Shown here piece after piece: positions 8,739 through 19,300 of a DNA stretch of 64,000 nt (position 1 is its first letter; every line of letters begins with the position of its first letter). The notes under the pieces were generated by a model that did not search any database, had not been told where the DNA came from, and was given only the letters and a program-made list of their open reading frames with translations. The stretch comes from Tubulanus polymorphus (lineage: Eukaryota > Nemertea > Palaeonemertea > Tubulaniformes > Tubulanidae), in NCBI RefSeq assembly GCF_964204645.1, contig NC_134029.1, positions 12,764,850 to 12,828,849 of the forward strand. Reading direction: 5' to 3'. The translations under genes and the position numbers were made by a program.

Positions 8739-8758
8739 TTATATATCGTTAATTTTAA
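8736..8758 (-). promoter_or_regulatory. Start signal of the integrase gene (variant)
   Basis: GATATATAAATGGG before ATG 8738. The TATAAATGG part is kept but the T-tract is weak, which may mark a different expression class. Confidence 0.4.
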
Positions 8759-8768
8759 CTTTATATTT

Positions 8769-10016
8769 CTAATATTGAATACTATCTAACTGTGAATTTA
8801 CAATATTTAATTGTGCATCAGATATAATATAAATGTGCATTTTAAAATTTTTGTCTCCTCTTTTCTTTTTCATGAATAATTGTATTCCATCTTTAGTATT
8901 CTGTAGTTTTTTCCCAGAACCATGTAATGAATTATCCTCTGTTGTTCTAAAATCTAACCATAATGCGTATTTATTGCCGGTATAATAATCAATTTGATTA
9001 ATATTACAATTTTCAAATGATTTTACTTTTTCATTCATAAAATGTTTTCTAATTTCTGGCCATTGATCAATCATTCTCATTCCTTGACAAAATATTTTAT
9101 TTGCTATTCCTTCGATAGTTATTTCTACTTTTGTTATTTCAGGATTATAATAATTATCTACCTTTATTGCGCCATTACAATATGTTGCAATGGTGAAAAA
9201 TATTAATATACCTTTAATAGATCTTCTTGGGAAGTTAATATTCTCATTAATTATTTCATCATTTGCATTAATAGTTACAGTTTTAAATTTATCAATATAA
9301 TCATATAATAATGAAAATCCTTGATTGTATTGAGTTTGAATTGTGCTAGCAATATTTTCATTAGTTACTGTGTCATATTCTAAACATATATTTGATAATT
9401 TATAACCCATATCTTTAACAACGCTAGATAATACAATTTCATTTACAGGAGCAAATGTTATCTCAAATATAATATCTTCTTGAATTACATATTTATATAA
9501 AGGTGCATTATTATTTATCAATTCAAAGTCTTATGGAATTTTATATTTGCTTCCATAAATCTTTTTTATCAAATTATCTGTGGCACGAGTTACTATTGCG
9601 TCATTAGCTCCTGATCTTAATTTATTATGGTTTTCTGATTGGATGCCTTGAAATATCATATTATTTCTATTTTATTTAGTTAACCATAAATCTTTATAAT
9701 GCATAAATAAATTATAATCATCTAATGAGAAAACTGTTTCTGGACCAATCTTTATAGTTAATTTTTTAATCAAAAATCTCCCAACATTATCAACAACATA
9801 ATTATTATCATGACCAATTACTTTTATATCAGCTGATAAATAAATACTATTTGGAACATAAAAAGTATTTTGTGTTAATCGAGGAATTCTAACATATAAA
9901 GTTTCATCGGGATCAATATTTGAAGGATTATGAGTAATTATATGATGTGATCTTTCTGCTTTAATAGCATTAGATATTCTAGAAATCTTAGAAGGACTTA
10001 TATAACTCCCACTCAT
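8769..10016 (-). pseudogene. Major capsid protein (hexon-like, double jelly roll), two in-frame stops
   Basis: One frame of 415 codons from ATG 10016 to 8769, interrupted only by TAA at 9672-9674 and at 9531-9533. The N-terminal part (IDPDETLYVRIPRL ... RFLIKKLTIKIG) and the C-terminal part (LWLDFRTTEDNSLHGSGK, NTKDGIQLF, then HIYIISDAQLNI) match the conserved ends of Polinton/adintovirus major capsid proteins as I know them. The protein would form the icosahedral shell. Length is near the family's lower range. Its position next to integrase and ATPase fits the morphogenesis block. Confidence 0.85.
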
Positions 10017-10035
10017 TTATTTAACAAAAAAATTA
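10014..10035 (-). promoter_or_regulatory. Pox-late-like start signal of the capsid gene
   Basis: TAATTTTTTTGTTAAATAAATG: T-tract, short spacer and AAATAAATG at start 10016. Confidence 0.6.
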
Positions 10036-10041
10036 ATTATT

Positions 10042-11061
10042 TATTTTTAATCATATTCACTAACCCAAAAATAATAGCACTTACAACTGTAATTAAAAAT
10101 AAAATAATATGTTCAGCAGCAAAGTTAAGAATATTCCCAGCAGATTTCAATATAAAACCAACAATTGATGCAATAATTCCTGGTAAAGTTGCAGCAGATT
10201 TTTCAGATAGTTCCCATAAATATTTTGCTAATTTCTTTAAACCATCTTTAACTTTATCTTGTATAGAATTATTACCTGGGGGTTTATCCGGTTTATTTGG
10301 AGTAGGAGTAGATTTTAAAGCATTTGATATTGCTAAACCAATTGTTTAAATAACATAGTTACAGCTGTTAGAATTGAAAGAATTGTTATTCCTTCTAATT
10401 TAAATAATAACTTTATTCTATCTTTCAATGATATTTCAGAATTTGGTTTTATCAATAAATCTTTAAAAATAACTTTTAATCTATTGATATTATAATCATA
10501 TGATTTTAATAATAATTTAATTTCTTCTTTTTGTAATTCTATGTTATATTCTAAATCATCAATTTCTTTTTCTAAATATGCATTTCTTTTTTTAAATTCA
10601 ATTTCTTCAATAACTTTATTATCTCTATCTAATTTTAGTTGTTCCGATTCTTTTCTTGATTTAAATAATTCATCTTCTAAAGTTCTAATTTTTAAATCTC
10701 TTATACTTTTATCATGCGCAATTTTATCAGATGCAAGCCTTATACTTTTAATTTCTCTAATTGCTTCAACAGAAAATATATTATTCAAATCTTCTAATTG
10801 TTGATCTGTTGCATCAATTAATCCATTCGGTAAAAGTTTTTCAATTGAAACTTTATTTGATTTAAGTTTACTAGTTTTGGAAGTTATATTCTGTTCAGAA
10901 GTTTTTTCTGTTTCTGATTTCGTTTTGATTATTTCAAATAATTCATTAATTCTTTGTTTAAATACGTCTATATCATTATCAGTTAATTCTTGTTTTATAA
11001 CATCAGTTATTACATTACTATTACTTATTCTTTTAATTCTATCTGGATCTAATTTTCTCAA
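10042..11061 (-). pseudogene. Coiled-coil protein with C-terminal helical membrane region (probable frameshift)
   Basis: The open part 10333-11061 starts at RKLDPDRIKRISN, is a long lysine/glutamate-rich coiled coil (residues about 70-200), and ends in a hydrophobic stretch. In a shifted frame the sequence continues to a stop at 10042 with a Pro-rich linker (STPTPNKPDKPPG) and repeated hydrophobic helices (LPGIIASIVGFILKSAG and a second span). This end resembles a helical membrane-associated family I associate with Polinton capsid-gene neighbourhoods; its function is not known to me. The N-terminus may have been continuous with 11076-11462, because the two are separated only by an A-run where a frameshift would join them. 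Confidence 0.55.
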
Positions 11062-11075
11062 AGTTAATTTTGTTA

Positions 11076-11462
11076 TTATTTTTTTTTATAAGTGATATCA
11101 ATATAATAATCATCTTTCAAACGATAATAACATTTACCATTATCTAAAAATTTTAATTGATCTGCTAAAAGTCCAACGTCTTCATCATTTATGTTAAGTT
11201 TAGATTTTTCAATTAAATCTTCTAATTTAGGTATTTTGTTTAAATTATCTAAATCTTGTTTTACTAAATCTGGGTCTAAATTTTCAGGATTTAATTGTGA
11301 TTCTGCATTTTTAATATAATCAGGCATATTTAAATTATTATTATATTCTGGCTCATTACCATCATCAAAACTTGTTTCACTAAAATCAGGTTGTTGTTCA
11401 TCAGTTATACCAGGTTCATCAAAAGGATCCATTCCAATATCTTCTCCACCTTCTACATCCAT
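11076..11462 (-). CDS. Acidic protein, possibly the N-terminal part of the coiled-coil gene
   Basis: 128 codons. The first 60 residues are very acidic (MDVEGGEDIGMDPFDEPG), followed by a helical segment and a folded end with GKCYYRLKDDYYIDITYKKK, where the frame stops in a run of nine A. The next ORF downstream starts within 15 bases in another frame. Either two overlapping genes or one gene broken at the A-run is possible; I slightly favour one ancestral gene. Confidence 0.5.
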   Translation of the reverse strand: MDVEGGEDIGMDPFDEPGITDEQQPDFSETSFDDGNEPEYNNNLNMPDYIKNAESQLNPENLDPDLVKQDLDNLNKIPKLEDLIEKSKLNINDEDVGLLADQLKFLDNGKCYYRLKDDYYIDITYKKK

Positions 11463-11481
11463 TTATATAATAAAAAAATTA
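11460..11481 (-). promoter_or_regulatory. Pox-late-like start signal
   Basis: TAATTTTTTTATTATATAAATG at start 11462. Confidence 0.6.
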
Positions 11482-11484
11482 AAA

Positions 11485-12884
11485 TTAAAAATAAAATATT
11501 CCTCCTATAACAATTCCTATACAAGTTAAAGCTAATTTAGTATTTTCATGTAATTTATTATCATTATCAGTTTTAATTATATCATGTTGAATATTATCAG
11601 TTTTAATATTTTCTGTAGTATTGTAATCTTTTATTTTGGAGTCATTATCCAATTTAATATTCTTAGTTTTAGTTTCTGTTGATTGAATATGTTTTTTATT
11701 TTTTTCACCTTCCATTAATTTTGGAGCAGTGATAATCTTTTTATTTATATCATTTAATCCAAATGAATTATTTATTGTTGCAGTTTTAATTAGATTATTA
11801 TAACCAATTATATTTCCCATCTTTAATACTAAATCATTAGAAATAATAAATAGATTAGGGCCTATACAATAATTTAATCTAATATGTGATTTATCTAAAT
11901 AATTTTGATATCTTACAATGTTTTCTGGAATCGATCTATTTTTATCATTATGAATGGAATCTTCAAATAATCCTTTAAATTGTTTCTGCGTCAAATCAAA
12001 TGAAATGTATCAAATGACGTATTTAAATTTCCAATTATTGGGGATCTTGTTTCAACTTGCGCACCTAAAATATATATCAAATAAGTTCTAATAGATTGAT
12101 TTATTCTTTGTATACCTGATTTTGTAAAACCTTCATTATTTTCTAAAATGAAATAAACCCAACCATTATTGTTTTCTTGTTTTAAATTATCATAAAATGT
12201 CGGTAATTTATTGAAATTTAATGTTTCTAAATCCTTTGCTTCTATTTTACCATTACCTAATTTATTACTATAGATATTATAAAAACTATTAGATGGTATG
12301 GGAAGTGCACAATATTCTGCAATCTTTTTAGGGCAAGGAAGTGATCTTATTGTTCCAATTTTTGTTCTAAAATCAGAATTATTTATATCTATATTAAATT
12401 CATTACAAATTTTATAAAACTTTGATAAATTAATATTATTATCTAATTCTTTAAAATACCTAGATCCTGGTAAAGCGCACTCTAATTCATTTAATATTAT
12501 TCTGATTTGAAAGTATGTATGAAATCTAAATAAACTTTGAATTAATTTATATTTAGAATTATTCAAATGATCATTCCAACTAATTCCACAACCTGTTGTT
12601 GCACAATAAACAGCAAAATTTAATTGTTTCTGCCAATACTTCATATTAGATTTTAATAACCATTGTTTTTCATCTTTCAATTTTTTAAAATTAATTAAAT
12701 ATACATGAAATATATTTTCCATCTTTGCATTAAAATTATTAGTTTCAGTAACATAAATTTCTAAATTAGTTAATGAATCTAAAACTTCATTTCTATATGT
12801 AATATCTTTATTAAAATCTATTGCTGGAATATTATATTTAATTGATTTATTATATAGGAAAGCTTTTGGAAAACTATCTACCAT
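11485..12884 (-). pseudogene. Large conserved Polinton virion-candidate protein with C-terminal membrane anchor, frameshifted
   Basis: Two frames: 11991-12884 (297 codons) and 11485-11994 (169 codons). The first has blocks that I recognise as conserved in metazoan Polintons: YWQKQLNFAVYCATTGCGIS, FRFHTYFQIRIILNELEC, and EGFTKSGIQRINQSIRTY with ILGAQ. The second continues directly with QKQFKGLFEDSI and NIVRYQNYLDKS, then a low-complexity Asn/Lys/Asp linker and a terminal hydrophobic segment (LALTCIGIVIGGIFYF). At 11990-12010 a short duplication of TCATTTGAT-like sequence shifts the frame, so this was one protein of about 460 residues. Function unknown; its place among capsid genes suggests a virion role. 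The same gene is found in the second copy at 54242-54867. Confidence 0.7.
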
Positions 12885-12903
12885 TTATATAATTAAAAAA
12901 TTA
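12882..12903 (-). promoter_or_regulatory. Pox-late-like start signal overlapping the upstream stop codon
   Basis: TAATTTTTTAATTATATAAATG at start 12884. Its first three bases (12901-12903) are the TAA stop of the upstream gene, so stop and promoter are shared. Confidence 0.65.
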
Positions 12904-14483
12904 ATAATTTATTAATTCTTTTAATAATTTATCTTGTTCTTCAACTGTTATATGACCATTTAAACTTATGATATAATCTAGTGTGTTCTTTAATTTATTA
13001 ATTTCTTTTATATTAGTTTTAATTTTTTCTTTATTACTTTTTTGACGCCTTATAAAACGTTACCATAATGAAACCTAAACAATGCTAACCATTCAGCGTC
13101 ATTTTACAAACGACAACCGTAAATCGATGTGCAAAACGTCACAGGTTTATGTGTACACATACAAGCCATTTGGCAAAATATTATTGATAAAGATGTAGAA
13201 TGGCTCCCTGTGATTATATAATGACCTATATTTGAACGTCGAAATGTTATATTGCATTGAATATCATGAGAAGACGTATTGTAATAGTAAAGGATGTATG
13301 ATTATATCAGGAGCGTCAGGCATAAATAGAAATGATAAGTAAATCGGATTTTTCGGTTCAATGGCGGATGTATACACGATTTGGAAGTCTGATATAAAAG
13401 TCAGACCCTGACATGGGGATGCTAGTGGAATGACGAAGCTATCTACGATCTGAGTAGGGCCGGCGTGAATTTCATCGGCGGCTACAAGCGGTCTATATAA
13501 AATCGTGTAAACATATAATTTCAATATTCAAATGTTTTAGAAAATATGTTCGATATTAGAGGTATGCAGGGTTCATGAGATTAGCAATTTATAATAGCAT
13601 AACTGTCATATACGGCTCCGCGTCCACTGATGGCATGTGTATAAGGTGACAATTCAATTCAATACTTTATTGATCCTAATTTCATTGAAATTCCGGGATA
13701 AAATTCCCAAATTCAATAAAGTTACAAATTTTAAACTAAGAAAATACAAAATACAAGACACACGGGTAATTCATACAGAATAACATGAATAAGTTATTTA
13801 AATGACAATGTCTACTTCAACCCAGACTCAAGTCTAGGATATCGAGTGACAGTCAAACCGGGATCCCGCCGGTCGACCGGGCCGGCTGGCTACACGATAT
13901 GCTCGAAGTCATGATGAAGCAGACATCAGAAGAGCTCTTTCTTCAACCATGGAGGCAATGAAGTTGCAGACCAGCTTAGAGGCAAAATTGAATCGAAATC
14001 GGTCACAAGTTGACAATTTTTTTTTTAATTAGACCAGTCGAAGATTGTATCATCTACCCAATCGCCAAATCTCATAATTCCCCAAATTTCTTAAAACTTC
14101 GATTTCAAATTTGCAATTCCACATTAGCTTATCCCAGAAATTCTACATTTTTTCGCAGGCGTCAAATAATTTATTAAAGTTAATTTTCTTAATTTTCTTA
14201 TATTTAATTTTGAACTTATACCAGTTAAAACACTTGAACTTAATCCTAACACACCAATTGATATAGCTAAAGGTGTTAATGGACTGAATATTGCTAGAAA
14301 TGTTATTACAGAACTAATTGTAACCGAACCACTTACAATCAAATAATATATAATTTTACTTTTTAGATATTTTTTCTTTTTAACTTTTAAGTCACTTTCA
14401 AATTCTAATATTTGTTTTTCTAAATATATTTTTAATTTAGTTTTATTTATATCATGAGGAATAATATCAATATTATCTTCCAT
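12901..14483 (-). pseudogene. Two-span membrane protein gene split by an insertion
   Basis: The N-terminal part (14166-14483) has a charged coiled head, then two hydrophobic segments (SKIIYYLIVSGSVTISSVI and PLTPLAISIGVLGLSSSVL). The C-terminal part (12901-13041) resumes with KEKIKTNIKEINKLKN and ends EEQDKLLKELINY. The 1.1-kb block 13042-14165 lies between them. In the second copy (54890-55315) the same gene is uninterrupted, which proves the insertion. The layout (two spans, then a helical tail with a calcium-hand-like acidic end) is a recurring small protein in Polintons. Function unknown. Confidence 0.65.
13042..14165. mobile_element. Insertion of host-type DNA, about 1.12 kb
   Basis: Base composition is host-like, unlike both flanks. 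The ends read TTGACGCCT and AGGCGTCAA, a 9-bp inverted repeat. It lacks any recognisable gene; the ORF at 13264-13524 shows no family signature. The second Polinton copy has the uninterrupted site at about 55020. Borders are accurate to a few bases; no clean target duplication was seen. Confidence 0.65.
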
Positions 14484-14502
14484 TTATTTAGAAAAATAAT
14501 TA
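14481..14502 (-). promoter_or_regulatory. Pox-late-like start signal
   Basis: TAATTATTTTTCTAAATAAATG at start 14483. The upstream gene's TAG stop lies directly before it. Confidence 0.6.
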
Positions 14503-14925
14503 CTAATTAGTAAATTTATATGCTACATATATAACAATAACAGTTCCACCTAAAATCCATATTATTTCATATTTCTCTTGTTCTTTACTTGGGGTATAAT
14601 AATCTGATAATTTAGGTTTGTATAGATGTAATTTTTCTTTATTGGTTACCGCGTTATATAAACTCATTGCATCATCAACTGATTGAAAATCTCTATGTGA
14701 AATCTTCCGATCATATAATTCCTTGTTAATATAATCCATATAGTTTTGCCTCTTTTCTCTATATTCTTCTGCAGCTTTATTGTATTTCTCTAATGCTAAG
14801 TTATGTCTTCTTTGTTCTCCTAATGAACTATTTTTATCAATATGTTTAGATAAATATCCACCACCAGTAAATGCCAAAGTGTTAACAATTGCCGATCCTA
14901 TAATAGTTATAATTGCAGAAGCCAT
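14503..14925 (-). CDS. Conserved Polinton small membrane protein (140 aa)
   Basis: An intact ORF. It begins with a hydrophobic segment (ITIIGSAIVNTLAFTGGGYL), has a charged helical middle (YNKAAEEYREKRQNYMDYIN), the block KPKLSDYYTPSKEQEKYE and a C-terminal span (IIWILGGTVIVIYVAYKF). The NxLAFTGGxYL start and the PKLSDYYTPS block are the two signatures I know from homologous proteins of metazoan Polintons. Function unknown; a virion-membrane or assembly role is an inference from its neighbours. One of the best-preserved genes of this copy; absent from the second copy by deletion. Confidence 0.7.
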   Translation of the reverse strand: MASAIITIIGSAIVNTLAFTGGGYLSKHIDKNSSLGEQRRHNLALEKYNKAAEEYREKRQNYMDYINKELYDRKISHRDFQSVDDAMSLYNAVTNKEKLHLYKPKLSDYYTPSKEQEKYEIIWILGGTVIVIYVAYKFTN

Positions 14926-14944
14926 TTATTTAGTAAAATAATTA
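14923..14944 (-). promoter_or_regulatory. Pox-late-like start signal
   Basis: TAATTATTTTACTAAATAAATG at start 14925. Confidence 0.6.
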
Positions 14945-14949
14945 CGCAT

Positions 14950-15171
14950 TTATATGGGAGGAATATATTTTTGTTTTTCCAAATAATCAATAGTTAAATT
15001 AGATAAAGTAATTGCTAATGTTAATTTTAAAATATCATTTATATCAAATCTATCAACATTAACACTTCCCATTTTGAATACTTTTTTTAATACCATTGAA
15101 TAACCAACAGTTCCAACTGATAGTAATGCTCCATTATATAATCCAGTTATTATCCACTTATTATCACTCAT
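14950..15171 (-). CDS. Small protein with hydrophobic segments (73 aa)
   Basis: An intact ORF with one hydrophobic N-terminal stretch (LYNGALLSVGTVGYSMVL), a middle with a FDINDILKLTLAITLSNLTI block and a YLEKQKYIPP end. The order (glycine-rich hydrophobic head, DxxD...T, K-x3-P at the end) resembles a small protein regularly found next to the 140-aa protein in Polintons. No known activity. Confidence 0.6.
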   Translation of the reverse strand: MSDNKWIITGLYNGALLSVGTVGYSMVLKKVFKMGSVNVDRFDINDILKLTLAITLSNLTIDYLEKQKYIPPI

Positions 15172-15190
15172 TTATTAATCAAAAAAATTA
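15169..15190 (-). promoter_or_regulatory. Pox-late-like start signal containing the upstream stop
   Basis: TAATTTTTTTGATTAATAAATG at start 15171. The TAA stop of the upstream gene (15175-15177) lies inside the signal. Confidence 0.6.
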
Positions 15191-15520
15191 CTATCTTCAA
15201 AATATTTAGTTATCTTAGTGATGATTAATTCAACATTTATTTCATTACTACTTTTATGATTATCATATATTTCGGTTAATATATTTTTAATATCATCTAT
15301 GATAAAATCTTCATCTAATTCATAAAATCTTAAAGATTCTCTAATTAAATTAGTAATCTTTTCTACATTTAAAGTTTCTTTATCTATTGTTAAATGTTGT
15401 TTCATTAGAAAATGCAATATTTTTGATATGTGTAATTACATCATTAATGTTAAATTTCATTTCTTTCTCACGTTTAAAATCAAATCCAAAACTTATACTC
15501 GGTCCAACAGTTATATTCAT
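15175..15520 (-). pseudogene. Small helical protein, one frameshift
   Basis: The true start appears to be ATG 15520 (MNITVGPSISFGFDFKRE), which has the common start signal. After about 35 codons the frame shifts near 15415 into the long open part ending KITKYFEDSNFFD. Together about 115 residues, acidic and helical in the second half. Family not recognised. Confidence 0.5.
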
Positions 15521-15539
15521 TTATATAGTGAAAAAATTA
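15518..15539 (-). promoter_or_regulatory. Pox-late-like start signal starting at the penton stop codon
   Basis: TAATTTTTTCACTATATAAATG at start 15520; the first TAA is the stop codon of the upstream penton-like gene (15537-15539). Confidence 0.65.
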
Positions 15540-16307
15540 CTCTTTACATCTTATAACTAATTCATAAATTACAGGAAAGTTATTCAAATCAATTAAATAA
15601 CCATTATGATTTCTTATTTCTAATTTAAAATTATTGAAATGTGGAATACAAGGTTTAAAATCACATTCAGCTAAATTATAATTTACTTGCGTTCCAAATT
15701 CTTTAACATTCTTCAATGGTAAAATGTTTAGTAAACCAGAATTACAAATTGTATCTTTAGTTGCTTCAAATGTTTTTGTTGGGTCAATTAAATTGCAATA
15801 AATATAAAAATGTGTAAAAGGTATTAAGTTTGATTTACCTTCTGCGTATGCTGTAACAATATCTGGGTTAATTCCTAACAGTTTACCTAAAGGTTTTCTT
15901 ACTGTAAATTTAAATTGTTCATTGTTAAATTGGTCATTAGCTAACCTAATCTTTATTTTATTAGAACTAGCACTTTTTAAAATTCTAATACTAAATCCGG
16001 AATCACTTCCTAATTTAACTCGAGCTTTTCTATTAATTTCTTGTGCTAATGTATCTAAATTATATAATCCTGGTTTTAAATATATACAAAACCATTTTTT
16101 CCTTTTTTTGTAAAAGATTGGAAAAATTAAATGTTCTAGACTTTTATCCGATATATTGTAAAATGAGTTACATAAACTTATATTTACTAATTTCAAATCT
16201 ACACAATTCTTAAATTCTATATCTAATTGTATTAATAAATTATGAGATTTATAATTTGTAAGTCTTCTAGAATCAACAAATATTCTGTATTCTTTTAATT
16301 CTGCCAT
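15537..16307 (-). CDS. Penton-like minor capsid protein
   Basis: An intact 256-codon ORF. The N-terminus begins AELKEYRIFVDSRRL. The middle has a YLKPGLYNLDTLAQEIN block, and the C-terminus has FKLEIRNHNGYLIDLNNFPV followed by a beta strand (IYELVIRC). This ending, a strand-turn-strand with an 'N-G-x-x-I/V-D-L/F' pattern before a final hydrophobic strand, is typical of Polinton/adintovirus penton (minor capsid) proteins that occupy the vertices. Length fits the family. A decayed N-terminal remnant is at 55490-55757 in the second copy. Confidence 0.78.
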   Translation of the reverse strand: MAELKEYRIFVDSRRLTNYKSHNLLIQLDIEFKNCVDLKLVNISLCNSFYNISDKSLEHLIFPIFYKKRKKWFCIYLKPGLYNLDTLAQEINRKARVKLGSDSGFSIRILKSASSNKIKIRLANDQFNNEQFKFTVRKPLGKLLGINPDIVTAYAEGKSNLIPFTHFYIYCNLIDPTKTFEATKDTICNSGLLNILPLKNVKEFGTQVNYNLAECDFKPCIPHFNNFKLEIRNHNGYLIDLNNFPVIYELVIRCKE

Positions 16308-16329
16308 TATTTATAACATAAAAAAATTA
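16305..16329 (-). promoter_or_regulatory. Start signal of the penton-like gene
   Basis: TAATTTTTTTATGTTATAAATAATG at start 16307. Back to back with the plus-strand signal at 16356-16377, leaving a 67-bp divergent intergenic region. Confidence 0.55.
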
Positions 16330-16355
16330 CACTCATCACTAAAAATTAATTTTAA

Positions 16356-16377
16356 TAAAATTTTTCCTAAATAAATG
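16356..16377 (+). promoter_or_regulatory. Start signal of the transcription-factor-like gene
   Basis: A T-run TTTTTCC followed by TAAATAAATG at start 16375. Confidence 0.55.
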
Positions 16378-19300
16378 GATGAGAAGATAGCATGCGAAAT
16401 TTGTGGTGAACTTCTAAGAAAAAGTAATATGGCTCGACATATGAAAAAACATGATGAAAATTATAAACCCCCTAAACTAAACTGCCCAAAATATAATAAA
16501 TTATTCTCAAGAAATTATGTTAAAAAACATTCAGAGAAGTGTAAAATTAATGGCGCAACGGCTAATGTTGATAGTAATGAAAGTAATAGTAATTCTGTTG
16601 AAGTTGAACCTGAAGGTATTTGGAAAAGACCTTTCTTATTCTATGATAAGGATGATATAAAAGATCATTTCTGTGAGCCTTGTCAAGTAAAATATAGACC
16701 TGAATATATAGAAGATAGGGAGAATCATCAATTTCGTAAAGCACATATAGATAAAATTTCTAATAAATTTGAAACTGAATTCAATGAAAGAAAAAATAAT
16801 TTATTAGAAAAAATAAAATATGAGAAAACGTTACCAGATAATAAAGAAACAGTTGAAAAGTTAGAAAAACAATATAATGAATTAACAAGAAAAACATATT
16901 ATTGTAAATATTGTAAATTGATTATTACAACAAGTAATTCAAATCTACATAATAGAACAATAAAACATAAAGAAAACGTAAGAAAATACCAATGAGCTTA
17001 ATGAAGATCTGTTACCAATAAATTATAAACGAAAATGTCCACAATGTAGTTATGCGACCTTAAGACAAGAAGGTACTGTGTTATTTTGTAATGAATGTGG
17101 ATGGCAAAAGAATTTATGGAGTGAAGAAAAAACTAGAAATTTTCTCATAGATCCAAAATTAAATTATCTAGATGAAATTTTTAAAATATTTTCTATAGAA
17201 GATCATACACCAGAATATATGCAATGGCTTGAAAAAATGAAAATAATAGAAAATAACAAGAGCTCCAAGGGGCACAATGGCCAGCCTGTCAGATTTGCTT
17301 TTTATAAATGATGTATTCTGTTTGTTATATTTATCAATATACACTCCCTGCTCAATATCATTTACATAGTAAAATCGTGTGTTAACACAGACAGCAGGAA
17401 CGAATGTAATATAGAAATACGAAGTTATTGTATTGTTCAACGCCCCCTGGTGGCCATATACAAAAACCAATGAGCTTGAAACTCACCAAGATCATAGACC
17501 ATGTCATGAGCTACAACTTTCCAATTGATTGTGGTAGCAAAATATGCATAGGTACGAATGTAATATAGAAATACTAAGTTATTGTATTGTTCAACGCCCC
17601 CTGGTGGCCATAAACAAAAACCAATGAGCTTGAAACTCACCTCGATCATAGGACGTCATGAGCTACAACTTTCCAATTGATTATAGTAGCAAAATATGCT
17701 TAAGTATCAATTATGATGTGGAAAAACTTTTTTCCACCTACGAATGAGTACTGATGACTCCAAGATGGCCGCCAAGTGCGTCGTAATTGCCTGGTCAAAA
17801 ATACCCTCTCGGATATAAAAGATCCCTTTCCAAAGAATACCCATTACAAATTGCAATGAAACATGGCACACCATTAGAAAGCTACAGTACTCAGAATTCA
17901 GGCCAAAATTGACATTTTTGGGAACAAAAAAGGTCACAGTACAGCCATCTTGAGTCCGATCGACCCAATTTTTCTCATGCCGATGGGCCCTTGGGGGATA
18001 CAAATATATAGGAATGATCAAGGTTATTGATAAAAGTGTCTTCAAAATTTCCCTCGAAAACTTCAAAAATGTGTAAAAATTGCTGATTTTGGCGAACAAC
18101 AATGGCTGCCAGTCGGCCATCTTGTATCTGACAGGGCCAGTTTTTGGCCTGAAGATGTGTCTAGGGTAGATACACGTATAAACCAAATATCAAGACATTA
18201 CCTTGAAGCCTCTTCAAAACTTTGGAACTCTCACGAACTATCTAGATGGTTATCTCTCGACCTCAATAGCTTCAAGACCCATCTCAAAACAACTTTGTTC
18301 CATGCAGCATACCATTAACTCTCGGAAAGCGAATTGTATTTAACATTTTTTTGGCAGAATAAAATTTGATTGAATTTGCAATATGGGCACATGGCTAATT
18401 AGCATATCAAGGTCATACACCCGATTTGGTAAAACCATTTTTTTCGCGAACCTTGCGCAATTGTCAAGGATGAATTTTCTGTAGAGCAAATAAAAATTCC
18501 TCCCAAACACCAAATCAACTAAAGATTTCATAGAAATCGATCTTGAAATACAATTTTAAATCTTAAAATAAAACCCGGAAGTAAAACAGTAGACGATACC
18601 GCGGGTTCACGTGAACACCTGATTTCTGTAAACGAAATGTTGGTTGTGACAAAATTGTTCAGACGGTTTTAGGTGGTAATAAGTACGGAAACGTAACGAC
18701 CATGGTCGACTTATTCGATGAAATCAGGCCTATGTGATATCCAAATTTTGACTTTTTTATTCTCCAGACCTCCCTGATATAGAAATAAAAAATTTTGGTG
18801 GTACGAAAGTGCAATCACAGCGCCGACGGGGACAGAGCCGTGTCAGAGATCGGCGGAATGAAAATTGAGGTGGACGAACACGAAGAAGTAGGCTATTGCG
18901 CTACTTGAATCACGAAAACTCCTGGCGCGGCCCCGACGCTTTTCGTGGATTAAGTAATACAAATATCATGCAATGGGTTTTCACAATCTACCGCTGCCGT
19001 ATTTACCGGATTTCAATATCACTCCAAAATTCAAAGAAACCTCGAAATATCGAACCGGAACACTTCCGGTAGATATCCGCGGCTGCCCAACCGGGAAACT
19101 TATTTGTTTCAACAGATGTTGATAGGATCCATCATCTTCACGCGTCAAGGGATTCGAACCCACTAAGCTAAAGCCAGAATCGGGTCGGGCCAATCACAGC
19201 GCTTGTAACAAACCACATTAGGCTTCTGTGGAATTTCCCAGTAAATGGGCCAATCAGCGAACACGTAGCGAACGCGGAAGTATTGTCGCGAGTTGATACA

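Noticed and set aside
13264-13524. 86-codon ORF in the insertion at 13-14 kb as a viral protease or capsid gene.
   Set aside because: Composition is host-like, no catalytic motif, and the second Polinton copy lacks the whole segment.
17707-18186. 159-codon minus-strand ORF in the dispersed repeat.
   Set aside because: The second copy of the repeat has only a frameshifted part of it and no protein family signature is visible.
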